Below are positions 1-5,344 of a stretch of DNA of 7,958 bases, one piece after another (position 1 is the stretch's first letter; every line of letters begins with the position of its first letter). The position numbers and the translations under genes were made by a program. The notes under the pieces are model-generated. The model was not told where the DNA came from and did not search any database. It worked only from the letters and a program-made list of their open reading frames with translations. This DNA is from Lachnospiraceae bacterium (GTDB lineage: Bacteria; Bacillota_A; Clostridia; Lachnospirales; Lachnospiraceae). The stretch lies in contig VSNT01000150.1 of the NCBI GenBank assembly GCA_009774465.1, positions 1-7,958 on the forward strand, given 5' to 3'.

Positions 1-681
1 ATCCCCACCGTCACCCCCCCCTATTCTATAAATGCTCTTTTCTTTCAATAAAAGCAGCAGTAAAAAAGGTACTATCATAATCGTGCAAAAACTGATTGCA
101 CAGACCGACCAGAAATAAAATTTTTTCTTCTCCCCTTTTAAGTAAAAATACAATGCTGTGACAAAGCAAAAGACATATAGTATTTCATCCTGTCCTGCAT
201 AGCAGGTTGACATTAAAAGTTCTGGTGCCGCTAATATAAGAATATATATGGAAAAAATCCTTTTGGGCTCATTCGTAAACATTCTGGCTATTTTAGCACA
301 CATCCAGGCTGTTGCAACAGACAAAGCAACCAGATAAAGCTTTGACCAGCATAAAGACCAAAAATCTGTTACGTTCATTACTCCGGTGACAGAATGTACA
401 ACCCATAAAGGAAAATTCCAGATGCTCCAGGGAAGAAGCCATAAATAGTTACCCGCGCAGTTCTCATGAAATGCGCCTCTTAAATTCAGCTCTGTATATT
501 GGTAAAACTCCCCGAGCCTGCCCTGAAAAAGTAAATCCCATACATTTAAGGACCATGCCGTCATAGAATCCAGATCCCAGTAATCAAATGTTATTAACAT
601 ACAAAATGTAGTCAAAAACGTAACTGTCAATAATACTACATAAATCATATTATTTTTTATTGTCCGCACTTTTTCTGACAT
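1..681 (-). CDS. Polytopic membrane protein, GT-C glycosyltransferase-like (N-terminal part, runs off left edge)
   Basis: Open for 227 codons from ATG 681-679 to base 1 with no stop, so the C-terminus is outside the window. The start is firm: a TAG codon lies directly upstream in frame, and AGAAGG sits 10 bases before the ATG. I see about six hydrophobic segments, near residues 12-32, 79-97, 113-131, 141-159, 167-181 and 187-212. An acidic loop (YWDLDSM, 34-40) follows the first segment, and a GQDEILYVF segment sits at 163-171. An acidic first loop and a GQxD-type motif before a helix are typical of GT-C membrane glycosyltransferases that use polyprenyl-linked sugars. That assignment is inference; other polytopic proteins remain possible. 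The last visible residues (RIGGGDGGD, 219-227) look odd for a membrane protein. They are encoded across an eight-G tract (bases 14-21), which may be a slippage site or a sequence error. Confidence 0.72.
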   Translation of the reverse strand, partial: MSEKVRTIKNNMIYVVLLTVTFLTTFCMLITFDYWDLDSMTAWSLNVWDLLFQGRLGEFYQYTELNLRGAFHENCAGNYLWLLPWSIWNFPLWVVHSVTGVMNVTDFWSLCWSKLYLVALSVATAWMCAKIARMFTNEPKRIFSIYILILAAPELLMSTCYAGQDEILYVFCFVTALYFYLKGEKKKFYFWSVCAISFCTIMIVPFLLLLLLKEKSIYRIGGGDGGD

Positions 682-737
682 CTATTCTGTACCTTCTTTC
701 TTACCATGTTCACAGCCTTTTCCGGTTCTATCTGCAT

Positions 738-766
738 TTAATAGTTTACCATAGAATTCCTGCCAA
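738..766 (-). promoter_or_regulatory. Predicted sigma-70-type promoter of the GT-C-like gene
   Basis: On the minus strand, TTGGCA (766-761) and TATTAA (743-738) are separated by exactly 17 bases. Transcription would begin near 731, giving a leader of about 50 bases before the ATG at 681. The promoter lies after the terminator at 818-874, so this gene appears to be transcribed separately from the operon at 927-3189. Confidence 0.6.
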
Positions 767-817
767 AGAAACTGTTTTTATCTGTATTCTTGCTTCCGTT
801 CTCTGTCATTCAAACAT

Positions 818-874
818 AAAAACACCGCCTATATCTGATACATACATCTCATCAGATATAAGCGGAAGTTTTTT
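818..874 (-). terminator. Bidirectional intrinsic terminator ending the DUF2589 operon
   Basis: Arms 825-839 and 851-865 form a 15-bp stem around an 11-base loop. In the minus-strand RNA one pair is G-U and the rest are Watson-Crick, followed by a U5 run (822-818). In plus-strand RNA the same pair becomes a C-A mismatch, and six Ts follow at 869-874. The better stem is therefore in the minus direction, matching the stop of the last operon gene at 927. A smaller hairpin, GCTGAA-CATT-TTCAGC (907-922), lies between that stop and this terminator and has no U-run. Confidence 0.85.
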
Positions 875-926
875 CTCTTCTTTTCCTGAAATTCTTACCA
901 AACGCTGCTGAACATTTTCAGCGCTC

Positions 927-1196
927 TCATAGAGGCGCGTTCTGCTCCCATGCCGGTTTTCTGGGAAATCCCACATGATAAGTAATTTTCTCCATAATTA
1001 ATTCGTGTTCCCCTATTTGATATCTCCCTATGGTTCGATCCAGGCCGATAATTGTGCCTTTGGGAAAATCATTTAAACAGCGGTTTAATATTTCCAGCTG
1101 CTGCTGCCTTGCTTCTTCTGAAAAGGGAGCATTTGGATTAATACTTCCTACAGAAACCAGCTTTATGTATTGAATATCATTCAGAGTCTTTTTCAC
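927..1196 (-). CDS. Small conserved-looking protein (89 aa) of the DUF2589 operon, function unknown
   Basis: The chosen start is GTG 1196-1194, with AGGA seven bases upstream. It overlaps the end of the preceding gene by 20 bases, which suggests translational coupling. The frame also opens further upstream at an ATG at 1247, but that lies well inside the preceding gene and has no ribosome binding site. The protein begins MKKTLNDIQYIKLVSVGS. It has a mixed helical stretch at 26-46 and a C-terminal part rich in beta-strand residues: IIGLDRTIGRYQIGEHEL (49-66), then YHVGFPRKPAW (73-83). There is no signal peptide or membrane segment, so it should be cytoplasmic. I do not recognise a named family. 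The compact C-terminal motif looks conserved and I believe similar small proteins accompany DUF2589 genes elsewhere, but that is from memory. It is the last gene before the terminator at 818-874. Confidence 0.78.
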   Translation of the reverse strand: MKKTLNDIQYIKLVSVGSINPNAPFSEEARQQQLEILNRCLNDFPKGTIIGLDRTIGRYQIGEHELIMEKITYHVGFPRKPAWEQNAPL

Positions 1197-2301
1197 TGCC
1201 TTTTCCTTTCGACAGCGCTGCCCCGGTTCCTCCTGAAAGCATGGCACTGTATTCGGCCTTTTTCTCCAGTAATTCCTCTTTAGCCGCCCCTAAATTCTTC
1301 CTGGCTCCCACTGCGCTGTTTTGTGCCTGGCAGATTGCCTTGTATTTACCAGCATCTGAACCATCAACGTAGTCTTTCACTTCGCCCTGTACATCAATTG
1401 CCTTAAGCCCGAATATTGGGGAAACTTTATCTTCTCCCCCGCTCTCTGAACTGCTCTCTGCAATAATCTCCACAAGACTTGATGTTCGTCCAAAGAAATC
1501 ATTCCATGCCTGATCCACCTCCACCATTTTCTTATTAATTGTATCTTTCTTCTCATCTGTTTCCGCTAACCCATGATAAATATTAAGCTGGCTCATGGCA
1601 ATATCCTTTAAAATTGCAATCCGGTTATCAAAGCCTTCCTGGGCTGCCAAAACTCTTTTTTCAAGCTCTGATATCTGCATACGAAGTGTTTTTAAACCCT
1701 CCGCTCTTTTTTTGGCCTCCGCAGATAATTCTCCTCCATTTTCATCCTTTAATGTGCTTCCTACTAATGCGGGCGCCACATTAGCCGCTATCATATCAAG
1801 TACTCTTGCAAGCCCCTCAGGTGTACCATGATTTGTAGCCCTCACGTCCACATGATATTTCGCAGAATTATCCGTACTTCTGGTATTGGAATTGTGGGCG
1901 CTGACACTTCCCGACACTCTTGCCTTAACTGCCCAGAATCCTGCGGACGCACTGAAACTGCTGCCTATATCCGTTGAACTCTCTGACTTTACGCTCTCCT
2001 TTACTTCCATGTCAAATAAAATGTTTACTTCATCCACCTGAAGATTTGGAATCGGTACAATAGCCAATATGGGCACATCTACCTTTAAGTCATCCAAATT
2101 GCTGGTTCCGTCCTCATTCATACTGAGCTTTTGATAACCAAACGCTACTTTACGCACATTTCCTTCATTGTCAAAACCAACCCTGTTAATAAAATCGGCT
2201 GTGGAATTTGCCAGTTGAACGCTGGCATCTGCGGCTGCTGTAAGCGGCGCCCCAATCAGCATATCCATCTGTAACCCTGCAAATTGTTCTGCAACTGCCA
2301 T
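1177..2301 (-). CDS. DUF2589-like protein with long helical C-terminal extension (374 aa)
   Basis: Begins MAVAEQFAGLQMDMLIGAPL, a start typical as I remember it of DUF2589 proteins, whose function is unknown. The ATG at 2301 has GAGGG about nine bases upstream. Residues 1-45 look like an amphipathic helix. Residues 71-102 (DLKVDVPILAIVPI, NLQVDEVNILFDMEV) form the most recognisable family segment. A Ser/Asn-rich stretch (105-147) contains alternating strand-like sequence, and HVDVRATNHGTPEGLARVLDM spans 150-170. After about residue 185 comes a charged helical region likely to form coiled coils (192-282 and 320-353), then a polar tail. No signal peptide, transmembrane helix or catalytic motif is visible, so a cytoplasmic structural or scaffold role is possible but unproven. 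The core matches parts of the upstream neighbour, so the two are probably ancient duplicates. The gaps are 33 bases to the gene before it and a 20-base overlap with the gene after it. Confidence 0.85.
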   Translation of the reverse strand: MAVAEQFAGLQMDMLIGAPLTAAADASVQLANSTADFINRVGFDNEGNVRKVAFGYQKLSMNEDGTSNLDDLKVDVPILAIVPIPNLQVDEVNILFDMEVKESVKSESSTDIGSSFSASAGFWAVKARVSGSVSAHNSNTRSTDNSAKYHVDVRATNHGTPEGLARVLDMIAANVAPALVGSTLKDENGGELSAEAKKRAEGLKTLRMQISELEKRVLAAQEGFDNRIAILKDIAMSQLNIYHGLAETDEKKDTINKKMVEVDQAWNDFFGRTSSLVEIIAESSSESGGEDKVSPIFGLKAIDVQGEVKDYVDGSDAGKYKAICQAQNSAVGARKNLGAAKEELLEKKAEYSAMLSGGTGAALSKGKGSEKDSE

Positions 2302-2334
2302 AACTTTTACCCTCTTTCTTTCATTTATTTTTTG

Positions 2335-3189
2335 TTATTGAAAATCATTTTCCAATCCAAAAGCAATTTCTTCACTCATAATCTGATCCTGATATTCTAT
2401 AATGCGGCTTGCAATACTGGACTGAGCTGTTAAATATTTATCCCTGTCAAATTCACATACATCATCTGTCAGAACGTTCTCACTAATCAGCTTTGTTCTT
2501 TCCTGTTCCATCAGCATATCCGATATTTTCTGATAAAGCTGCTTTAATTTCTTTACCCTGGCTTTTAATGCGGAAACCTCCTGCCATGTATTTTTCCGCC
2601 TGCCTGAGCTTAAATTTCCATCTAAGTCTATCGGAGTTGTATCAAGCTTCTTTGCAATCTGATTTGCGCTCAACAAATCCGTAATGCGCATAATTCCTTC
2701 CGTTGCTGCTAGTGAGCTTACCTTTAACTTATAATTCACTCTGGGAAGATGATCGCCCTCTCTTTGCTCCGGAGAACAAATACGCGCCATGATTCTGCAT
2801 TGTCCATTTTCATCATTTTCCACCTTCACTTCCGTAGAAAATTCTATCTGTGCTTTTTCCACATTCAGACTGGTAATAGGGATTATGGAAAGAAGAGGAA
2901 CCTGCATTTGAAGATTATCCACACTGTAGTCATCCCCATCTTCCTGACGCATCTGCTCATAGGCAATATTTATGTTTTTTAACTGTATGCTCTCCTCTTT
3001 TCCGTTCTGCTTTACAGTTCCCATGCTTTTAATTGCTTCCACCACACTTGCCCTGAGCTGCTGATTGGATTTTGCTAATGCATATAAAGGCGCATATACC
3101 AAGTCGTTTAAATCAATAAAATCATTTTCCTTATAATTTCCCTGGGATTCATCTTCATCCTGACCGCTGTAAAGCTCTTCTTCGCTCAT
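2335..3189 (-). CDS. Divergent DUF2589-like protein (284 aa), first gene of the operon
   Basis: ATG 3189 has GGAGAAG seven bases upstream. After an acidic N-terminus (1-25), residues 28-58 resemble the N-terminal helix of DUF2589 proteins (DLVYAPLYALAKSNQQLRAS). Residues 91-122 (DNLQMQVPLLSIIPI, SLNVEKAQIEFSTEVK) align with 70-101 of the next protein in the operon. The NYKLKVSSLAATEGIMRITD segment (152-171) also matches its paralogue. The C-terminal part (200-280) is a charged helical region, probably coiled coil. No membrane segment or enzyme motif is seen. The two proteins share the core but have different tails, which would suit a hetero-oligomer; that is inference. A promoter and a LytTR-type operator lie just upstream (3229-3296), so this gene should head the operon. 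Confidence 0.8.
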   Translation of the reverse strand: MSEEELYSGQDEDESQGNYKENDFIDLNDLVYAPLYALAKSNQQLRASVVEAIKSMGTVKQNGKEESIQLKNINIAYEQMRQEDGDDYSVDNLQMQVPLLSIIPITSLNVEKAQIEFSTEVKVENDENGQCRIMARICSPEQREGDHLPRVNYKLKVSSLAATEGIMRITDLLSANQIAKKLDTTPIDLDGNLSSGRRKNTWQEVSALKARVKKLKQLYQKISDMLMEQERTKLISENVLTDDVCEFDRDKYLTAQSSIASRIIEYQDQIMSEEIAFGLENDFQ

Positions 3190-3228
3190 ATTTACTTCTC
3201 CATTGCTTTCTTCTGTTTTTGTATTAAA

Positions 3229-3257
3229 ATCATATAAAATATTTTTCTTAATTTCAT
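3229..3257 (-). promoter_or_regulatory. Predicted promoter of the DUF2589 operon
   Basis: On the minus strand, ATGAAA (3257-3252) and TATGAT (3234-3229) are 17 bases apart. The -10 box is good and the -35 box is weak, as expected for a promoter needing an activator. The direct-repeat operator at 3266-3296 ends eight bases upstream of the -35 box. The leader would be about 35 bases. Confidence 0.5.
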
Positions 3258-3265
3258 CATCTTAA

Positions 3266-3296
3266 GCTGAATGTATAGTTGTTGTGGGATAAATGT
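3266..3296 (-). promoter_or_regulatory. Putative LytTR operator upstream of the DUF2589 operon
   Basis: On the minus strand this reads ACATTTATC (3296-3288), 13 bases, then ACATTCAGC (3274-3266), a 22-bp repeat period. LytTR-family regulators such as AgrA are known to bind two 9-bp imperfect direct repeats separated by about 12-13 bp. A near-identical arrangement recurs at 4112-4142 upstream of the LytTR gene itself. The site touches the LytTR stop codon and lies just upstream of the predicted -35 box, which suits an activator. Confidence 0.68.
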
Positions 3297-3997
3297 TAAA
3301 AATCATGTTTTTCTGCGTAAAGCTCCTGAATATGTCTCTTTATCTCGTAGTAACTTCTGACCGGAATCAGAAGAAGATCGCCATTATCTATAACCAGCTC
3401 TCTTTGTTCAAGGCTTTTGATATGATTGAAATTTACAATATATCCACGCTGCAGGCGGAAAAAATTCTTTGGAAGAAAATTTTCTAATCTTTTAAGTGTT
3501 CCTCTTCCTTTTACTTCCCCATCCCGGCAATGCCAGATTAAATTATTATGATTTGATTCTATGTATAATATTTCTGACTCTCTAAGCATGTATAAATGGT
3601 CTTCATCACTTCGCACCATACAAAGTATTGGTTCATCACGATTGCCATAAAGTATGATTCTTTCTGCAATGCCGCCCCTCATAATAACTGTAATTTCATA
3701 GGGAAATCCATGCCCGGCTTTATTACACTCCTCATCCCTGATAAAAAAATTTCCATGTACGATAGAAACATGTCTATCCATTATCTGAGCGGTGTAATGT
3801 CCATGTTCTACTCTGCATTTCTGATTAAAATGAATACATAATTTTTTCTGCAACAGCTTTTTTGCCACCCCTTTTTCATAGAACATATTTATTTGCCAGT
3901 TTGCCGCCTTAGAGCAGAATGGTATTGATTCCATTTTTCCTGTTCCGATTTTTTCAACAATCATTCGTGTCCTTGTTACCATCTCCATTTCGTTCAT
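3296..3997 (-). CDS. One-component transcriptional regulator: SnoaL/NTF2-like sensor domain plus LytTR DNA-binding domain (233 aa)
   Basis: The C-terminal part (about 134-226) fits a LytTR DNA-binding domain: ILYIESNHNNLIWHC, then LKRLENFLPKNFFRLQRGYIVN and a final IPVRSYYEIKRHI. The N-terminal part is not a phosphoacceptor receiver domain. It has helices up to about residue 55, then strands including HYTAQIMDRHVSIVHGNFF and YEITVIMRGGIAERIILYGN, which resembles SnoaL/NTF2-like domains that I recall fused to LytTR in Clostridia. No histidine kinase is nearby, so it is likely a one-component sensor of an unknown small ligand. The frame opens at ATG 4018, but AAGGAGG (4015-4009) lies inside that extension, so I prefer ATG 3997 (11 bases after the motif). 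An out-of-frame ATG at 4004 lies only four bases after the motif. Repeat operators flank the gene on both sides, suggesting autoregulation and control of the adjacent operon. Confidence 0.85.
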   Translation of the reverse strand: MNEMEMVTRTRMIVEKIGTGKMESIPFCSKAANWQINMFYEKGVAKKLLQKKLCIHFNQKCRVEHGHYTAQIMDRHVSIVHGNFFIRDEECNKAGHGFPYEITVIMRGGIAERIILYGNRDEPILCMVRSDEDHLYMLRESEILYIESNHNNLIWHCRDGEVKGRGTLKRLENFLPKNFFRLQRGYIVNFNHIKSLEQRELVIDNGDLLLIPVRSYYEIKRHIQELYAEKHDF

Positions 3998-4074
3998 CTG
4001 CCATACTTCCTCCTTCATGCATAAGTTCCATAAGCCAAATGACTAAATTGCAAAAATATTATTTTTCAGCATTA

Positions 4075-4103
4075 AAATTAGGAAAGAAAGATAAATGATT
4101 CAG
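4075..4103 (-). promoter_or_regulatory. Weak candidate promoter of the LytTR gene
   Basis: On the minus strand, CTGAAT (4103-4098) and TAATTT (4080-4075) are 17 bases apart. Neither box is close to consensus. The position was chosen because its offset from the repeats at 4112-4142 is identical to the offset of the DUF2589 promoter from its own repeats: eight bases between the last repeat and the -35 box. The start site could equally lie elsewhere. Confidence 0.3.
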
Positions 4104-4142
4104 CAGTCTGGGATGAATGTATGTCTGTGACGGGATAAATGT
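4090..4142 (-). promoter_or_regulatory. Putative LytTR operator with three 22-bp-spaced repeats, upstream of the LytTR gene
   Basis: On the minus strand the repeats are ACATTTATC (4142-4134), ACATTCATC (4120-4112) and TCATTTATC (4098-4090). They are separated by 13 bases each time, so all three lie on the same DNA face. The first two match the pair at 3266-3296 almost base for base, and both of these are followed by CC. The third repeat would overlap the core promoter, so full occupancy could repress while partial occupancy activates; that is inference. Confidence 0.68.
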
Positions 4143-4146
4143 TCAA

Positions 4147-4178
4147 AAAAGGAGTATTCTGAATTGAATACCCCTTTT
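4147..4178 (-). terminator. Terminator-like hairpin in the divergent region, minus orientation
   Basis: Arms 4147-4159 and 4166-4178 enclose a six-base loop. In minus-strand RNA the core GGGGTATTC/GAATACTCC pairs fully with one G-U, and six Us follow the core (4150-4145). In plus-strand RNA one pair becomes an A-C mismatch. The orientation is odd because no minus-strand gene ends here. It could stop antisense transcription through the recombinase, or attenuate a longer LytTR transcript starting further right. Confidence 0.55.
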
Positions 4179-4205
4179 AGTCAAACTCTGTTTCATTTTG
4201 TTATT

Positions 4206-4224
4206 AAAATTATATAATAATTTT
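4206..4224. repeat. AT-only dyad
   Basis: AAAATTAT-ATA-ATAATTTT is a perfect inverted repeat with 8-bp arms. It contains TATAAT on both strands (4213-4218 plus, 4214-4209 minus), but I find no good -35 box for either. It may be a protein-binding dyad, or simply low-complexity sequence between divergent genes. Confidence 0.35.
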
Positions 4225-4269
4225 GCTGGTGCAAAAATGTACTAATATTCTAACTTATACGCATAATAG

Positions 4270-4298
4270 TTCCAGTTTTGTCATCGGTGTGTTATAGT
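4270..4298 (+). promoter_or_regulatory. Predicted extended -10 promoter of the tyrosine recombinase
   Basis: TGTTATAGT (4290-4298) is an extended -10 element. The -35 position (TTCCAG, 4270-4275) is poor, as is usual with extended -10 promoters. Transcription would start near 4305, leaving a leader of about 16 bases that contains the GGGGAGG ribosome binding site. Confidence 0.45.
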
Positions 4299-4320
4299 TA
4301 AAAATTGGGGAGGAAATCTT

Positions 4321-5241
4321 ATGAATACCTTACAGCAATTAACAAATGAATATTTAAAATACTGCCGGAATCAAAAAAGACTGGATGAAAAAACACTGAA
4401 AGCCTATCGCATCGACTTAGCTCAATTTCACGCCGCACTATCTTCTACTGATATTATTGAGGTAACTCCTGCGGTATTGGAAAATTATATCGCTGACCTC
4501 CATCAAAAGTATAAGCCCAAAACTGTAAAGAGGAAAATTGCATCTTTAAAAGCCCTTTTCCACTATTTTGAATACAGAGAAATCATTGGAAAAAATCCAT
4601 TTAACAAAATACAGGTAAGATTTCGCGAACCGGTCACCCTCCCCAAAACAATTCCTCTTCATACCGTTGAAATCTTTTTATCTGCTATTTATAGGCAGCA
4701 CAAAGAAGCCCGTACCGATTACCAGCAAAAAAGCACCCTTCGGGATAAAGCAGTAATTGAATTGCTTTTTGCCACCGGAATGCGGATTTCCGAACTGTGT
4801 TCTCTAAAAGTAAACAGCGTAAATTTGTATGACAAAAGTATCTTAATTTATGGAAAAGGTTCTAAAGAAAGAAAAATACAAATAGGAAACGAAGATGTGA
4901 TTCATGTGTTAAAAGAATATAAAGATGCTTTTGCTGAGCAAATGAAATGCTGTAATCATTTTTTTGCCAGCCTGTCCGGAAGACCTTTGTCTGATCAGTC
5001 CATCCGGAGAATGATTAACAAATATACCTCCCTTACTGCCATAGAGCTGCATATCACGCCTCATATGTTCCGCCACACCTTTGCCACAAGCCTGTTGGAG
5101 GCAGACGTGGATATCCGCTACATTCAGGAAATGCTGGGGCACAGTTCCATTAATATTACCGAAATCTACACCCATGTGGCAATGTCCAAGCAGAGGGATA
5201 TTCTGGTGACGAAACATCCACGGAAGGATTTTAGTATTTAA
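4321..5241 (+). CDS. Tyrosine recombinase, XerC/XerD-like (306 aa)
   Basis: A site-specific DNA strand-exchange enzyme using a tyrosine nucleophile. The N-terminal SAM-like core-binding domain (about 1-95) is present, with KTLKAYRIDLAQF and KPKTVKRKIASLKALFHYF. The catalytic domain (about 110-300) holds all six active-site residues: R155 (ATGMRISEL), K179 (GKGSKER), H248 and R251 (HMFRH), H274 (LGHSS) and nucleophile Y283 (IYTH). Length and order match the XerC/XerD family, so it should be active. It starts at ATG 4321, seven bases after GGGGAGG, and ends at TAA 5239-5241 directly before a terminator, so it is a single-gene unit. The substrate site is not evident: I see no convincing dif-like sequence or flanking attachment repeats. 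It could serve chromosome-dimer resolution, an invertible element, or a lost mobile element. It stands apart in orientation from its minus-strand neighbours. Confidence 0.92.
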   Translation: MNTLQQLTNEYLKYCRNQKRLDEKTLKAYRIDLAQFHAALSSTDIIEVTPAVLENYIADLHQKYKPKTVKRKIASLKALFHYFEYREIIGKNPFNKIQVRFREPVTLPKTIPLHTVEIFLSAIYRQHKEARTDYQQKSTLRDKAVIELLFATGMRISELCSLKVNSVNLYDKSILIYGKGSKERKIQIGNEDVIHVLKEYKDAFAEQMKCCNHFFASLSGRPLSDQSIRRMINKYTSLTAIELHITPHMFRHTFATSLLEADVDIRYIQEMLGHSSINITEIYTHVAMSKQRDILVTKHPRKDFSI

Positions 5242-5248
5242 CTTCCTG

Positions 5249-5271
5249 AAAAGCTCCTGCGGGAGCTTTTT
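5249..5271 (+). terminator. Intrinsic terminator of the recombinase gene (bidirectional)
   Basis: AAAAGCTCC (5249-5257) and GGAGCTTTT (5262-5270) form a perfect 9-bp stem with a four-base loop, ending in five Ts. It begins seven bases after the recombinase stop codon. The symmetric A- and T-tracts mean it can also stop the convergent minus-strand operon ending at 5345. Confidence 0.9.
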
Positions 5272-5344
5272 CACAGTATTTCTTTTTTATAATAAAGGCG
5301 TCATATATAATGGCAAATAAACAAATCCCTCTTCCACCTTCCTT

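Larger units (their letters stand above)
3998..4320. other. 323-base divergent intergenic region between the LytTR gene and the tyrosine recombinase
   Basis: This AT-rich stretch holds no gene I can support. From left to right it carries the LytTR leader and ribosome binding site (4009-4015), a weak predicted LytTR promoter, three 22-bp-spaced direct repeats (4090-4142), a terminator-like hairpin (4147-4178), an AT-only dyad (4206-4224) and the recombinase promoter (about 4270-4298). Each is listed separately. Confidence 0.7.

Noticed and set aside
660..911. Plus-strand 83-codon reading frame
   Set aside because: It starts with TTG without a ribosome binding site and covers the start of the minus-strand membrane gene, its promoter and the terminator hairpin.
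1197..1247. Longer 106-residue form of the small protein, starting at ATG 1247
   Set aside because: No ribosome binding site there and a deep overlap with the preceding gene; GTG 1196 has a good site and a short overlap.
3998..4018. LytTR start at ATG 4018
   Set aside because: The AAGGAGG ribosome binding site lies inside that extension, downstream of this ATG, so initiation at 3997 is more likely.
4040..4183. Inverted repeat TGACTAAA/TTTAGTCA flanking the LytTR control region, as a possible invertible promoter
   Set aside because: Only 8 bp in AT-rich DNA, which is easily chance, and shorter than usual invertible-element repeats; kept only as a note because a tyrosine recombinase is adjacent.
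4321..5241. Integrase of an integrative element in this window
   Set aside because: No attachment repeats, tRNA gene, excisionase or phage or conjugation genes are seen around it.
4909..5274. Minus-strand 121-codon frame opposite the recombinase
   Set aside because: It is antisense to the catalytic domain of a clear recombinase and runs through the terminator; no ribosome binding site or recognisable protein.
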